Positions 10,002 to 20,229 are shown, counted from the first letter of the stretch. The stretch is 64,000 bases of DNA from Chrysemys picta bellii (GCF_011386835.1 NC_088805.1:10970836-11034835), one strand, 5' to 3'. Numbers and translations: made by a program. Notes: generated by a model not told the origin, from the sequence alone.

Positions 10002-10586
10002 GTTTTTGCATGGCCTGCTTTAAGCCATGAGGATACTAACCATTACAGTAACATCACCATAACAGCCATGCTCAGTGCATTACCAGCCTTCCAGAGACAC
10101 CCAACATGACAAACTTTGCATTGGATACCACGCAATCATTTTATAAAGCCGAACATGGCGTGTAGGGTGTTCCCCTGAGGTACAGAGCGTCACACCTCCC
10201 CTCTTAGTTTACTGCAAGACGGTTAGTCACTGACTATCTCGAACTCAGTTTGTTGTTATAGTTCTCTTAGCATTCAGACATTAAGGCCATGAGGCTGCAT
10301 GCCTCAGTTTCCCCATTCACACACACAATCCAGGGTTTTTTTATGGTTTCTCTGCTGTGATAAGGTTTAAACCTGTTTACAGGTATTAACTGAAAAGTAG
10401 CATTAGCATAAGATTTAACTTCTGTGTCGAAATTCTTATCCCCAAATCTTAACATTAATACCAATTTTTTTTTTTTAATCAAACATGGGTGTTGACAAGT
10501 ATCGTTGATACCATGCCCTGTGTTCAATTAGTGTAGTTTGAGGTTAGTTTGTTCATTACCCATTGTGTCCTTTGACTCTCTCCCAT
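10002..10586. repeat. Module C, left part of copy 1
   Basis: Matches 24,975-25,608. It is interrupted on the right by the provirus and resumes at 18,045. It contains a 32-bp segment (10,205-10,236) inverted relative to the paralog. No gene seen. Confidence 0.75.
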
Positions 10587-11016
10587 TGTTAGCCAAATGG
10601 GCTCGTTTCCCCCTGGAGCTGCCCAATTACCCCAAGGAGGCACGGGAGTCTAGAAGACGGCTTCAAGTTCTTTATTGATCAGTCAGCTGAGCGGGTGTCC
10701 CCCTCGACTCATGCCAGAGGGAGGAACACACCTTACAAGCGTAGAGCAAGCCTTTTTATACCCAGTAACAAATGACTTAACGTGCATACATTCTGCTGAC
10801 CTAAGGAATTTTTAAATTCCCTTCTAGGGGTATATAGGATACATCTGTTGGGGCCCCCTTGACTGATTGCTTTTCCAGGGGTAGGGGTAATGGGATACAT
10901 CTGCTGGGCCTCCTTGCTGTTGGGCCTCTTTGATTGGTTGTCTTGCTATACATTTATATACGGGAAATGGAGCTGTGGCCTTGGGGAATAGCGAGTATTT
11001 GGCCTTTGTTCTAACA
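10587..11016 (-). repeat. 3' LTR of provirus
   Basis: 430 bp, TG...CA, apparently identical to 17,615-18,044. On the minus strand a TATAAAAA box is at 10,753-10,760 and an AATAAA poly-A signal at 10,671-10,676, the normal U3-R-U5 order. Confidence 0.95.
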
Positions 11017-11036
11017 AGGTTCTCCCCCCTTAAAAG
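11017..11036 (-). other. Polypurine tract of provirus
   Basis: On the minus strand, TTTTAAGGGGGGAGAACCTT sits directly against the 3' LTR. Such a purine run primes plus-strand DNA synthesis. Confidence 0.85.
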
Positions 11037-12226
11037 CATTTTGAGAGCCCTATGGCCCCCAATCCTCAACTTTAACCGGTTGATATAGTGCCATCATGCG
11101 TTGGCGTACAATTTGATTAGCCATTCGTCGAACTAATGCAACTACACAGGGAGCCACTCTTGAGCCCCCCACTTTTGGGAGCTTCCAGCAGTCAATGTGG
11201 AATCAACGGACCGCCTCTCCCTAATCAAGTCGTCATATACCTTAATTCCTAATTTATTTCCCTGGATTTGGGGTAGTAGAAAGAATAAGGGCCTAATGTA
11301 CCCAACATAACAAATTCCTGACCAATTTGGAGGCAATCTTCGATAAGCATATTGCCCACATATCCAGTAATGGCCTTTTAGGGCCCATTGTCCATTTGCA
11401 AAAGGGCCATCCCAGGTTTCGGGATAGTCCTTGGGGCCCGGTTCTTCGTAATACAAAGAGTTACCCATCTCCAGGGGTCCCCCTAATACAATAGATGTAC
11501 CGTCAGGATTACAATAGTCACATTTCCAAGCCCCAGCCCCTTCCTTCCAAGCGCAATTACAACCAAATTTAGGGCTATTGGTAGTAGACCAAAAATGATT
11601 AAAATGGGTTACCCGAGTTCCATTAGAATGTTGCCATGCCCACTGATACCAGCGTACCACGTGATCCTTACTGTTGGTATTATCTCGCTGGCAACTTAGA
11701 AAGAGGGCATCAAAGAACCCATCTTGTCCAACTGCCTTACAGCCTTCGCCAGTATGCTGTTGGTAGGAACATGGTACCCAGCTATGATTAGTGAGTTTTA
11801 CGTGGGTATGGTTCCACCGTCCTTGATATTTAGAACAGTCATACGTATGGCAACTAGAGTGATCATAGCAGTCAAGTCCTAGAGATAGAGTCCAGTCACA
11901 TTGGCTTTTGCCCACATACACCCCTTCTGGTTTTGTTCGGTTGAGACAAAGGATCCCTATTTCAGAGGAATAGAGTCGCCAAGGGCTACTATCCTCAGTC
12001 CAAACTTCGTTCCTTTGTGGACTATACTTAAATTACTAATCCACCATTTAGCTTGCACGGGCTGGGCTACCCAAGGCCATTCATCTAATTCCCCTGGGCC
12101 TCAGCATACCCAACAGTTACTGAGGTTAAAGGATCCTGCTATTGTCTCCCCTAGCTGTAAAAACCTATTCTCCCAACCATAATAGTGGTGGAAGCATATA
12201 AACAAGGATATTAGCAGCAATTTCAT
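11037..12226 (-). pseudogene. Retroviral env remnant: surface subunit kept, transmembrane subunit mostly deleted
   Basis: The ATG at 12,226 overlaps the pol stop by one base and starts a hydrophobic signal-peptide-like stretch. A TGA follows at 12,101-12,103, and the frame changes again near 12,000. From about 11,950 to 11,142 a long open frame carries a Cys- and N-glycosylation-rich surface subunit with a WxCG...PPNWSGICY block and a furin-type RERR site near its end. After that site the fusion peptide, ectodomain and membrane anchor are gone. A short cytoplasmic-tail-like frame remains at about 11,060-11,150. It cannot encode a working envelope. Confidence 0.85.
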
Positions 12227-13965
12227 TATCTTTTTCTAAACAGTCCCTTTAATCCGTCCAAGTACTGGTACTCCCAGGTAGAGTCTTCACCTGTGCCACC
12301 CCGGGCGTCCGGAGCCGGGGCGGGCAGAGGGCCGGTGTCCTCTTCTGCTAGTTCAGTCTCCGGGCTAGGGCTCAGAAACCGCTTTACCCGTGTATGGTGT
12401 GTCCATTTGTCGCTCCCGAGAACTTTGACTGCAGTTTGGCTGATGAGCGAGACAGTGTGCGGGCCGTCCCACCGTGGTGTAAGGGGGTCACGCCTCCATT
12501 TCTTGACAAGGACCTGATCACCGATCTGGAACGGATGCACGGGCTGGTCCAGGGGAAGGGCTTGGAAAGGCACCGCGTACCGATGCAGCTGTAACAAAAC
12601 AGATTGCAACCCGGAGACCTGCTTCCATAAGGAGTCCTTTCCCATTTCCCAGTTTACATCTTCCCGGAACCCTGGGATCAGGATTCGGGGAGGGAACCCA
12701 AAGACCAGTTCAAATGGTGAGAGCTTAAGACCCTTACGGGGGGCCCTTCGAATGCGGGTAAGGGCAAGTGGTAACGCATCAAGCCATTTTAGACTAGACT
12801 CTGTGCATAGTTTAGTGAGGGTATCCTTGAGAGTCCTATTCATTCTTTCCACCTGGCCTGAGCTCTGCGGCCTCCAGGGGGTATGCAACCTCCATTGTAT
12901 ACCGAGTGCCTGGGACACCTGTTGGACCACTTGTGAGGTAAAGTGGCTTCCCTGATCAGATTCAATCGTTTCGGGGAGATGGAATCGGGGAAGTATTTCA
13001 TGCAACAGGGCCTTAGTAACCGCCCGGGCCTGGCAATGCCGGGTGGGGTAACACTCTACCCATCCCGTAAGCTGATCCACAAATACGAGCAGGTATTTAT
13101 AGCCCCTGCAAGGGGGCATTTCTGCGAAGTCAACCTGCCATCTCTGAAAAGGGTACGTGGCCCAGGGCCGGCCTCCCATTGGGGCGGGAGGGCCACACCC
13201 CTTTTGGTTAGTTCGTTGGCAGACGGGGCAATTACTAACTATTCTCTGGGCTTCCATGTGCATACCCAGCCCCTTAAGGGATCGGGTGGCCAAATCAACC
13301 ATTGCTCCTGACCCCATATGCCCTTCTTTATGCATGTGCTGGAGAATTTCCTGAAGTATCGGCCGGGGGACAAAAATTTCCCCCCCCGGTAATTTCCACC
13401 ATCCCGGGGGAACCTGCCGGGCCCCCGCAGCCTGTGCGTGGCGTGCCTCCTCGGCTGTATATTGGGGAGGGGGGGTTTTAGCTTCTGTATCTTGGACCAA
13501 GAAGACCCATGAGGCCCCTTCCCGTGCGGCCTCCTTTGCGGCCTGATCGGCCAATTGATTATATTTACGTTGTTCAGCCTCCGGGGCCCTTCCATGGGCA
13601 CGCACATGTATCACGGCAACCCGGAGGGGAAGCATCAAAGCCTCAAGGAGTGTCTTGATGAGACTCCCATGTGCAATTCTTTGGCCTGACGCTGTGATAA
13701 ATCCCCTTTCTCTCCACAGGGCCCCGTGAGCATGTACCACCATATAGGCATAGCGGCTATCAGTATACAGGTTAATAGTTTTTCCAGCTCCCAACCGGAG
13801 AGCCTCGATAAGGGCCACTAACTCCGCCGCTTGAGCGGACAAATTAGGGCTGAGTTTAAACTTGTATATTCCTTTGTCCTTAATTACTACTGCGGCTCCG
13901 GTAAACCGCTTGCCATCTATCACATAGCTGGACCCGTCAACGTACCCCTCAATTTCAGGGTTGGA
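12226..13965 (-). CDS. Retroviral pol 3' part: RNase H and integrase, open frame
   Basis: Open on the minus strand for about 580 codons, continuous with upstream RT except for one TGA at 13,966-13,968. The RNase H part begins near 13,950 with a YVDGS-type first Asp, then the Glu of AELVALIEAL, the Asp of YTDSRYA and the Asp of NQLADQAA. Integrase follows with an HHCC zinc site ('MHKEGHMG' and 'CPVCQ'), then the catalytic triad: Asp in VDFAEM, Asp in ESDQGSHF and Glu in SSGQVERMNR. A C-terminal DNA-binding-like region (KKWRRDPLTPRWDGP) ends just before env. All catalytic residues are present, so this part alone looks undamaged. It would act as a domain of a Gag-Pol polyprotein, which can no longer be made here. 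Confidence 0.93.
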   Translation of the reverse strand, partial: SNPEIEGYVDGSSYVIDGKRFTGAAVVIKDKGIYKFKLSPNLSAQAAELVALIEALRLGAGKTINLYTDSRYAYMVVHAHGALWRERGFITASGQRIAHGSLIKTLLEALMLPLRVAVIHVRAHGRAPEAEQRKYNQLADQAAKEAAREGASWVFLVQDTEAKTPPPQYTAEEARHAQAAGARQVPPGWWKLPGGEIFVPRPILQEILQHMHKEGHMGSGAMVDLATRSLKGLGMHMEAQRIVSNCPVCQRTNQKGCGPPAPMGGRPWATYPFQRWQVDFAEMPPCRGYKYLLVFVDQLTGWVECYPTRHCQARAVTKALLHEILPRFHLPETIESDQGSHFTSQVVQQVSQALGIQWRLHTPWRPQSSGQVERMNRTLKDTLTKLCTESSLKWLDALPLALTRIRRAPRKGLKLSPFELVFGFPPRILIPGFREDVNWEMGKDSLWKQVSGLQSVLLQLHRYAVPFQALPLDQPVHPFQIGDQVLVKKWRRDPLTPRWDGPHTVSLISQTAVKVLGSDKWTHHTRVKRFLSPSPETELAEEDTGPLPAPAPDARGGTGEDSTWEYQYLDGLKGLFRKR

Positions 13966-14960
13966 TCACGGCAAGTCTGAGAGATCAGGGCGGGGTTTGG
14001 TTTCCTGTTGCAAAACTTCAATACAGTCATGAGTGGGGCTAGTCTCATGGGAAACCTCAGGATCGGGCAGCAGGGTAGCTGGGTTTATGGAGCTAACTGT
14101 CCTAAAGGTTAAGTTAGGGGCTAGCAAGAGCCCTACTTCATATCTGGTATGTCGACTGGGATTTAAATGCTTTTCCCCAGCACCTGTCCCCAGTATTTGA
14201 GGCACCCCGTGGGGAACCACAACCTCAGTGTCTCCTCCCAGGGTCAATTTCTCAGCCTCCTGTACGAGGAGAGCGGTCGCTGCAACGGCCCGTAAACAGG
14301 CAGGCCACCCCTTGGCGACAGGGTCCAACACCTTTGAGTAGTATCCAATGGGTCGCCAGGTTGGTCCCGACCTTTGGCATAGAACTCCAGCAGCCACCCC
14401 TCCCCTCTCATGAACGTATAAAGTGAACGGCCTCCGAGGGTCGGGGAGGGCTAGAGCGGGAGGCTGAACCAAGGCTTCTTTTAGCTCTCGAAATGCTTTT
14501 TCCATCTCTTTGGTCCACGTCCAATGGAGCAGACCCTCTTTAGTTAAGGATTCATATAATGGTTTGGCTCTTCCCCCGTAGTCAGGGATCCAGAGTCGAC
14601 AAAACCCAGTCAACCCCAGGAAAGCCCTCAACTCTCGGGGGTTTTGAGGTCGAGGGTTATTGAGTATCACCTGGATTCTTTCTTTACCTAGACTACGACT
14701 TCCCTGGCACAAATGATACCCAAGAAAAGTGACCTGTCGCCTAACCAATTGTGCTTTTTCCTTTGAAACCTTATACCCCTGTGCCCCAAGGTAATTAAGG
14801 AGCTCTACAGTTTTCTCCTTGCAGACTGTCTCTGTTTCAGTACTCAAGAACAGATCATTACAGTACTGAACTATGTTACATGAAGGGTGTTTAGCCAGGA
14901 ATGGGGTGAGGTCCCTTTTTAACTGGCTGCCAAAAATCTCGGGTGCACAGGTAAGTCCTT
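13966..14960 (-). pseudogene. Retroviral RT, palm end, thumb and connection
   Basis: A frame with RT palm, thumb and connection sequence ('QVTFLGYHLCQG', 'RELRAFLGLTGFCR', 'PTWRPIGYYSKVLDPV'). The polymerase active-site box at 14,854-14,865 reads Tyr-Cys-Asn-Asp, so the first catalytic Asp of the expected YxDD is Asn. A TGA at 13,966 separates it from RNase H in the same frame. With the motif A region also missing (see the junction near 15,025) this RT cannot polymerise. Confidence 0.88.
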
Positions 14961-15016
14961 GTGGGACAACGGTCCAAAGGTATTGAGCTTTGTAGTGGGT
15001 ATCTGGGTCCTCCCAC

Positions 15017-15514
15017 TCAAAGGCAAACAGTCTCTGCTATTAACTTGTTAATTTGTCTTAGATCCTGGACCAACCAATACTGCCCATTAGGCTTAGGCAC
15101 CCCCATTATTGGAGTATTGTATGGGGACGTGTCTTCCTTTAACCACCCGCACTGCAAGAACTTTTGAATCAGGGGTTTTAACCCGATCCGAGTGGTTAAC
15201 TTAAGGGGGTATTGGCGAATTCGGACTGGGCTGCTTCCCTCCTTAAGGGAAATATGCACTGGTGTAGCATTCCTGGCTCGGGCCACGCCTCCTTCCTCCG
15301 CCCAGACCTTGGGATTTACCCCCCCTCTCTCCCCCCCCTCCCCCGGCAGCTGGCTTCCATCACTTCCCTTACATTCCAGGGAGTGATCTCTAGCATTTAT
15401 GAGAGCCATCTGGTAATTAGAGGCTTGTTGCTTAGGGATTCTGACTTCCATTGTCCCGTTATCGAATGAGATCTCCGCCTGTAATTTAGTGAGGATATCT
15501 CGTCCGAGCAGCAC
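15017..15514 (-). pseudogene. Retroviral protease C-terminus and RT fingers
   Basis: Opens with the protease C-terminal motif LLGRDIL, then linker and RT fingers ('VRIRQYPLKL', 'GVPKPNGQYWLVQDLRQIN'). It stops at a junction near 15,020-15,032, where sequence jumps directly to the 'FEWEDP' segment in another frame. The stretch that should hold RT motif A, with its catalytic Asp, is missing, about 0.2 kb by comparison with the family's usual length (estimate). Confidence 0.85.
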
Positions 15515-15770
15515 TATGGGGCAGGAGGGACTGCAAACAAACTGATGGGAAATTTGACGGTCCCCTATTTTTTACTAGGAGAGGCAAAGTTTTTTTTTTT
15601 TTTTTTTTTTTTTTTCCCAAAGCTGTAGTTTGTCCCTCTATCCCCTGGACTATGGCACGTCCCCGAGCTCTATCTCGGGGGGCCTTATTAAGGGGGAGCA
15701 AACTAAGAGTGGCCCCAGTATCAATAAGGGCTTCAATTAGGCGGCCCTCCACTTTAATTTTTACCGTGGG
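15486..15770 (-). pseudogene. Retroviral aspartic protease, split by a poly-A/T tract
   Basis: The active site LIDTGA is intact near 15,710. Further on, the frame enters a run of Lys codons from a 26-nt poly-T (15,590-15,615 on the plus strand) and loses the protease frame. The C-terminal GRD motif is then found in a different frame at about 15,500. Family proteases are about 100-125 residues; this one is interrupted. Confidence 0.85.
15590..15615. repeat. 26-nt poly-T inside the protease gene
   Basis: An unbroken T run (A run on the coding strand) in the middle of the protease. No target duplication could be made out. Confidence 0.95.
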
Positions 15771-15793
15771 ATCCAGGCTGGCAGCTTGTGCTG

Positions 15794-16135
15794 TCAGGAG
15801 GGGCCGCTGGGTCCCTCGGCTTCTCTATGGGGAAGATCCCTCCCCTGAACGTCCCGTGTTGTTGTAAAGGAGGGGAAGGACCGGGGGCATTCATTCTTCC
15901 AGTGCCCCTCTTCCCTACAGATAGCGCACTGGTTTCGACCCAGGCGGGGGTCCCGTCCCCTCCCAGGTGGCCCTGGCTTCTCCTTAACCTTGTCCCCCCT
16001 TTCTGCATATCCTTCTCTCAGGGCCATGGCCAAAACGCGGGCCCCTTTCTTTCGCTCCTCATCATCCCTCCAATCATAAACCTTCATGGCTATTTCTAAA
16101 AGTTCCTCTATATTTTTGCCCGAAGCCCCTTCCAA
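15794..16135 (-). pseudogene. Retroviral gag: capsid C-terminus and nucleocapsid
   Basis: 'ASGKNIEELLEIAMKVYDWR' is the end of a capsid C-terminal domain, followed by a basic stretch and one CCHC zinc knuckle (CAICREEGHWKNEC), the single-knuckle arrangement of gammaretrovirus-like nucleocapsids. It ends in TGA at 15,794-15,796. Protease lies in the -1 frame relative to it, so stop read-through alone would not connect them. Either this virus uses frameshifting or an indel is present. Confidence 0.88.
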
Positions 16136-16848
16136 TTATATAGCTCACTAGTGGTAAAGGGAACATATACCATAGTGAGATTACCCTCAGGGGCTACAGT
16201 TTCCCGCAGTGGACACAAATAATTCTGTTGCAGGGGCCCTTGGAGTACCGGGCCACCCTTGCTCCTGGTGTGGTTAGACACCGTGGAGCTCAGAGAGATC
16301 GGAGGGGGCTCCCGTTTGGAAAAATCCTGGTTGCTTGGCTCACCCCTTTCAGCTGAGGCATTATCCTCAGAGATGTGGGGGGGGATTTCAATTGAGGGTA
16401 CCGGAGCCGGGAGGCCAGGATACAAAGGGGGAGGGGGCATAGGATCAGGGGCAGAGGGAATCACAGCCCGCAGACAAGATTTCTTAACAGGGAAACAGGG
16501 TTTCCTAACAGGGGCACGGGCCATTAAGGTTTTAATAGTTTGTGATCTACATTTTTGCAACCATGGGGGATGATTGGCCACAAGGTCCTGCCAAATATCT
16601 ATATAGGGATATTGGTCCCAATGCCCATCCCAGGTCACAATGCTATGTACTGCTTGTACAACCCCTGGTTTGAGCGTCCCTCCCTCGGGCCATTCCACCC
16701 CGAATGTCATCCATTCAAGAGTACAGAATTTTACAAGCTTGTCTTTACATAATACAATTCCATAATTAGCCTGGCGTCTAAATGCCTTCCAGTTATCCAG
16801 CATACATCCCAGGGGTGTCCAGGAGAAGGTGCTTTGTCCGGACCCCAT
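16108..16848 (-). pseudogene. Retroviral gag: matrix, p12-like region and capsid start
   Basis: Starts MGSGQS, giving an N-terminal Gly suitable for myristoylation. The matrix domain covers about 110 residues ('LEWMTFGVEWPEGGTL', 'DIWQDLVANHPPWL'). A Pro-rich region follows with PPPLYPGL, a PPxY late-budding motif. It reaches the first ~15 residues of capsid ('VYVPFTTSELYNWKG') and then breaks at a deletion junction near 16,130 that removes most of capsid and shifts the frame into the 16,135-15,794 segment. Without capsid no particle can form. Confidence 0.9.
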
Positions 16849-17594
16849 TATGCTTTACCCAGAGTTTTCCGAGACAGAGATATCAAGAGGGGGAAGAGGT
16901 ATAGATCTAGTTCTAACTCAGATATCCGCTGGGTCACGAGGTTCGGCTGACCCCCCTTGCAATCAAGATATCCTGGTCACCGGGTTTCCCCTCGCAGGAG
17001 TCTTGGGGCGGCTGAAGTCAGCTTAAGCCTCAGACCTGTCAGCAGCACTCATTCATCTTTCACACAGATCCTTTAATCAGTTACAATCTCGGTTTCCAAC
17101 ACACCATTAAGAGGAGAAACAAGATTACCCTTCCTATAAACAAGAGTAATCCCTGAGGTTGCTCCAAGTCCCAATAATTGATAAAAACGGCCCATGGACT
17201 TGTGGAGTTAGTTACGTTACTCATTGGCCGTTATTTGCTTACCCTTTAACCAAAAACACAACAAGACATTTACAAAGCTACAATAATGTTAACATACCTT
17301 CCCGTATACAGGCTGCCTAGGGGATTTCCACCGTCCAACCCACACCTCGGGGGCGTTATTCCTCAAACCCAGGAGGTAAACGCACTTACCGCCCGAAGTG
17401 GCCGCGTCCGGCAGTCAGACTTCCCCTTCTTCTGAAGCCATCTTGCTTCCGTGTCCTTCGGAGTTCTCTTTAGAGAGGACACAGCCGCCCCGGCCGATTG
17501 TGACGATCCGAGGCCCGAGCAAAGCAACAGCTCGAGGTGGCCACTCCTCGGAATCGCCCTCGGCCGTCGGTCAGTGCCCTCTACAGGGAGAGAA
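16849..17594 (-). other. Proviral 5' leader
   Basis: About 750 bp between the primer site and the gag ATG, the place for the packaging signal and splice donor. I could not pick out either with confidence. No gene seen. Confidence 0.7.
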
Positions 17595-17612
17595 GTCCCT
17601 TCGTGGTCGCCA
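17595..17612 (-). other. Primer-binding site, tRNA-Arg
   Basis: On the minus strand, two bases past the 5' LTR, TGGCGACCACGAAGGGAC is complementary to the 3' end (with CCA) of a vertebrate tRNA-Arg as I recall it (CCG type). Reverse transcription would start here. Confidence 0.8.
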
Positions 17613-17614
17613 TT

Positions 17615-18044
17615 TGTTAGCCAAATGGGCTCGTTTCCCCCTGGAGCTGCCCAATTACCCCAAGGAGGCACGGGAGTCTAGAAGACGGCTTCAAGTTCTT
17701 TATTGATCAGTCAGCTGAGCGGGTGTCCCCCTCGACTCATGCCAGAGGGAGGAACACACCTTACAAGCGTAGAGCAAGCCTTTTTATACCCAGTAACAAA
17801 TGACTTAACGTGCATACATTCTGCTGACCTAAGGAATTTTTAAATTCCCTTCTAGGGGTATATAGGATACATCTGTTGGGGCCCCCTTGACTGATTGCTT
17901 TTCCAGGGGTAGGGGTAATGGGATACATCTGCTGGGCCTCCTTGCTGTTGGGCCTCTTTGATTGGTTGTCTTGCTATACATTTATATACGGGAAATGGAG
18001 CTGTGGCCTTGGGGAATAGCGAGTATTTGGCCTTTGTTCTAACA
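17615..18044 (-). repeat. 5' LTR of provirus
   Basis: 430 bp, TG...CA. TATAAAAA at 17,781-17,788 and AATAAA at 17,699-17,704 on the minus strand. No difference from the 3' LTR found by eye. Confidence 0.95.
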
Positions 18045-18849
18045 CCATGTAATCATTCACATTTGTGGGCTCTTAATTTCATCCTATTTCTGGCATTTTG
18101 ATAGGGTCTGGCAAGATAAGGGTCTAGGGGGATCCTGCACATTGGCTGGCCCTTTGGGGAGCCGTCTCCCAACTCCAGGACTGTACATGGATAGGAAATC
18201 CAATTCCCCTTTTGGGGTTACCCTGTGTTTCCCCCTCCCTGCACTGAGTCCTTCCCTGTCCCCTAGAGGGCTGTGAGCTGTGCTCTCTGGGATAGGTGTG
18301 CCCACCCTTTGATCAGCTGCACCTCTTCCCATCAGCTTTCCCAGAACTGCTCCCTGTCTCTCACCACCCTGGGGGAAAACACCCCCCTTCTCTGTCAGTT
18401 GGGTCATTTCTATTCGGACAGACTACCACCTGGCAATTTCCTGGTCTCAACTCCCCTGCTGTTACAGGGGTTGGAACTGCATCTTGATGTAAAGAGACAG
18501 AGTTACTTTCCAAAAACTTCTCAGAAATAGCATCCTGAAAAATTGGGACCTGGATTGGGGTACCCTCTGCCACCCCTTTCTCTGTCCCTGAGAAGTCAGC
18601 TGTGTGACTGCTCCCCTCCAGGAGGAGAATTTGCACGGTTCCTTCTCAAAACCTGGGTCACAGGCTGAGTGCCTGGGTGTAGAGATGCTGACCCAGCCAT
18701 CCTCCTAGTGTCCTGGGCATCCTGCCCCAAGTGACTAGTGAGGAGACATTTCTGTACCCCAACTATTCCTTCCCCAGTTTCCTCCTCTGGGCCCCCTCCT
18801 TCAGCTGCAGAATTCTGCCAGCTAACAACTGGGACAGTTTCCTTAATCA
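18045..18849. repeat. Module C, right part of copy 1
   Basis: Continues the module split by the provirus and matches 25,609-26,385. On the minus strand it shows short open pieces resembling the gag-pol spacer of an old LTR retroelement, all broken by stops. Confidence 0.65.
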
Positions 18850-19900
18850 ATGGACAACACCCCTCCTGGCCCTGAGGGCATGTTGCCTTCTGCTGGAAAG
18901 GAGCTAGTCTCAGCCCCTCCCATACTTGGAAGCACTCTGCTTCCCTGTTCTAGGAGTCACAGGAATCCTCACCCACCTCAGTGGTTTCTGTGGGACATTT
19001 CACTCTGTTCCCTAGAGCCGGGTTTGTCTCTGGTTCAGCTGCGACCTGAACAGTTCTCTCCCTGGCAGGCATTACACCCTCATCCCTTCCTGATGTGGTG
19101 TTGCCTCCAGCTGCAGTGTAGGAGTTGGTCTCAACCACCCTCCCAGCTGGAAGCATGTGGCTTTCCCCCAGCTGCAGAAGAATCAAGGAGACTCTCTCCC
19201 ATTCTCTCAGCAGTTCCTGAGACCTTACCCTTTCCCACAGGGGGTCCCAGCATAAAATTCGCTCCTGCTGCAGGCAAATGCTTTAACCTGAGCTAGACAG
19301 AAAAAATCATTACCCAAGAGCAGGTCAAATTACCCCCCCCGCCCCCCCCCCCCGAGAAAAAACACTTTCCAAACCACATGGATTTTAGCAAGCGGTATGA
19401 AGAATCTGCTTTCACCCACCCCCACAACCACTGCCATTTGGCCAGGCAACATATTGGCCTTTGGGACCACACTCTGCTTAACCAGAGAGACTTGGGGCAG
19501 AGAGATGCAGGGGCCCAGATATTACCCACCAGCAATTTAGACAGCCTTAACATGCTCCATATCTGATTCTGCAGAGGCTAACCTCACAGAACCAATGTGA
19601 TCGGTTTCAATTGCTTGGGGGGGGGGGGGGTTTCTGTGTTGAGGACAGCAGAACTAAGGAGCTATTGTTTGCCTGCTTCCTCCTAGCACAGGGCATTTAT
19701 TCCTCAGATGATCAGTGGAATTACACTGATAGCACCGTCTGGGCTCTAGGGTCCCAGCCCCCTTCTGTCTTCCCAGGGACCTTCCCTTCCCCCCAGTTTT
19801 AAACCCCTCTTTCTGTGGCCTGCCCTCAATAGATGCCTGATTCTGTTTGAAGGCATCAGCTAAAACAAGCCATCTCATCCACAGACTTGACATCTTTGTC
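18850..19900 (-). pseudogene. Module B copy 1: decayed LTR-retroelement gag with zinc knuckle
   Basis: On the minus strand, 19,654-19,893 encodes a basic stretch and one CCHC knuckle (CYQCNSTDHLRNKC), the hallmark of Gag nucleocapsid. Downstream on that strand are several short open pieces with stops and two long C/G runs (near 19,330 and 19,617). It resembles Ty3/Gypsy or ERV gag, but I cannot name the family. Homologous segments are at 22,060-22,927 (lacking the knuckle) and 26,386-27,480. Confidence 0.65.
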
Positions 19901-20229
19901 CCATAGACACTGCTTCACATCAGCCTTACGTAGGCTTACATTGCACCACAAACACACACTACAGACACACTCACCCCAGGGGTCATGTCCTTGCTCCTGC
20001 TTCACCTGGAGAACCCCCTCACAGAACTCAGGTGAGCTGCTCCTGTTCTCTAGCTCCTCTGGCTGCTTAGGAACAGGCTTTTTAAAGCCTTGTTCTCCCT
20101 GAGGAGCCCCACCCCCTGGCTAGGGGTTGATAGGTGCTAAAGGGCTTGGCCATTAAAGCCTCATTAAGAAGCTCTCAAGGTTCCTAGCAGGCCTCTAGAC
20201 TTAGCACAGAGTCCCTCAAAGGAACAGAC
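19901..20229 (+). repeat. ~0.3 kb repeat copy
   Basis: Landmarks 'ccccctcacagaactcaggt', 'tttttaaagccttgttctcc' and 'gctaaagggcttggcc'. No gene. Confidence 0.65.

Larger units (their letters stand above)
10587..18044 (-). mobile_element. Endogenous class I (gammaretrovirus-like) provirus, defective
   Basis: A 7,458-bp provirus read on the minus strand. Two LTRs flank a leader, gag, pol and env. The 4-bp duplication CCAT lies at 10,583-10,586 and 18,045-18,048, the length usual for gammaretrovirus-like integrases. The LTRs begin TG and end CA and appear identical over 430 bp, so the insertion looks recent. The interior is broken: large internal deletions in capsid, RT and Env transmembrane region, frame changes and stops. 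It could move only with proteins supplied in trans, if at all. It interrupts module C, and the empty site is preserved at about 25,609. Confidence 0.95.

Noticed and set aside
12293..13354. Plus-strand open frames opposite the integrase region
   Set aside because: They mirror the intact minus-strand RNase H/integrase and have no family motifs.
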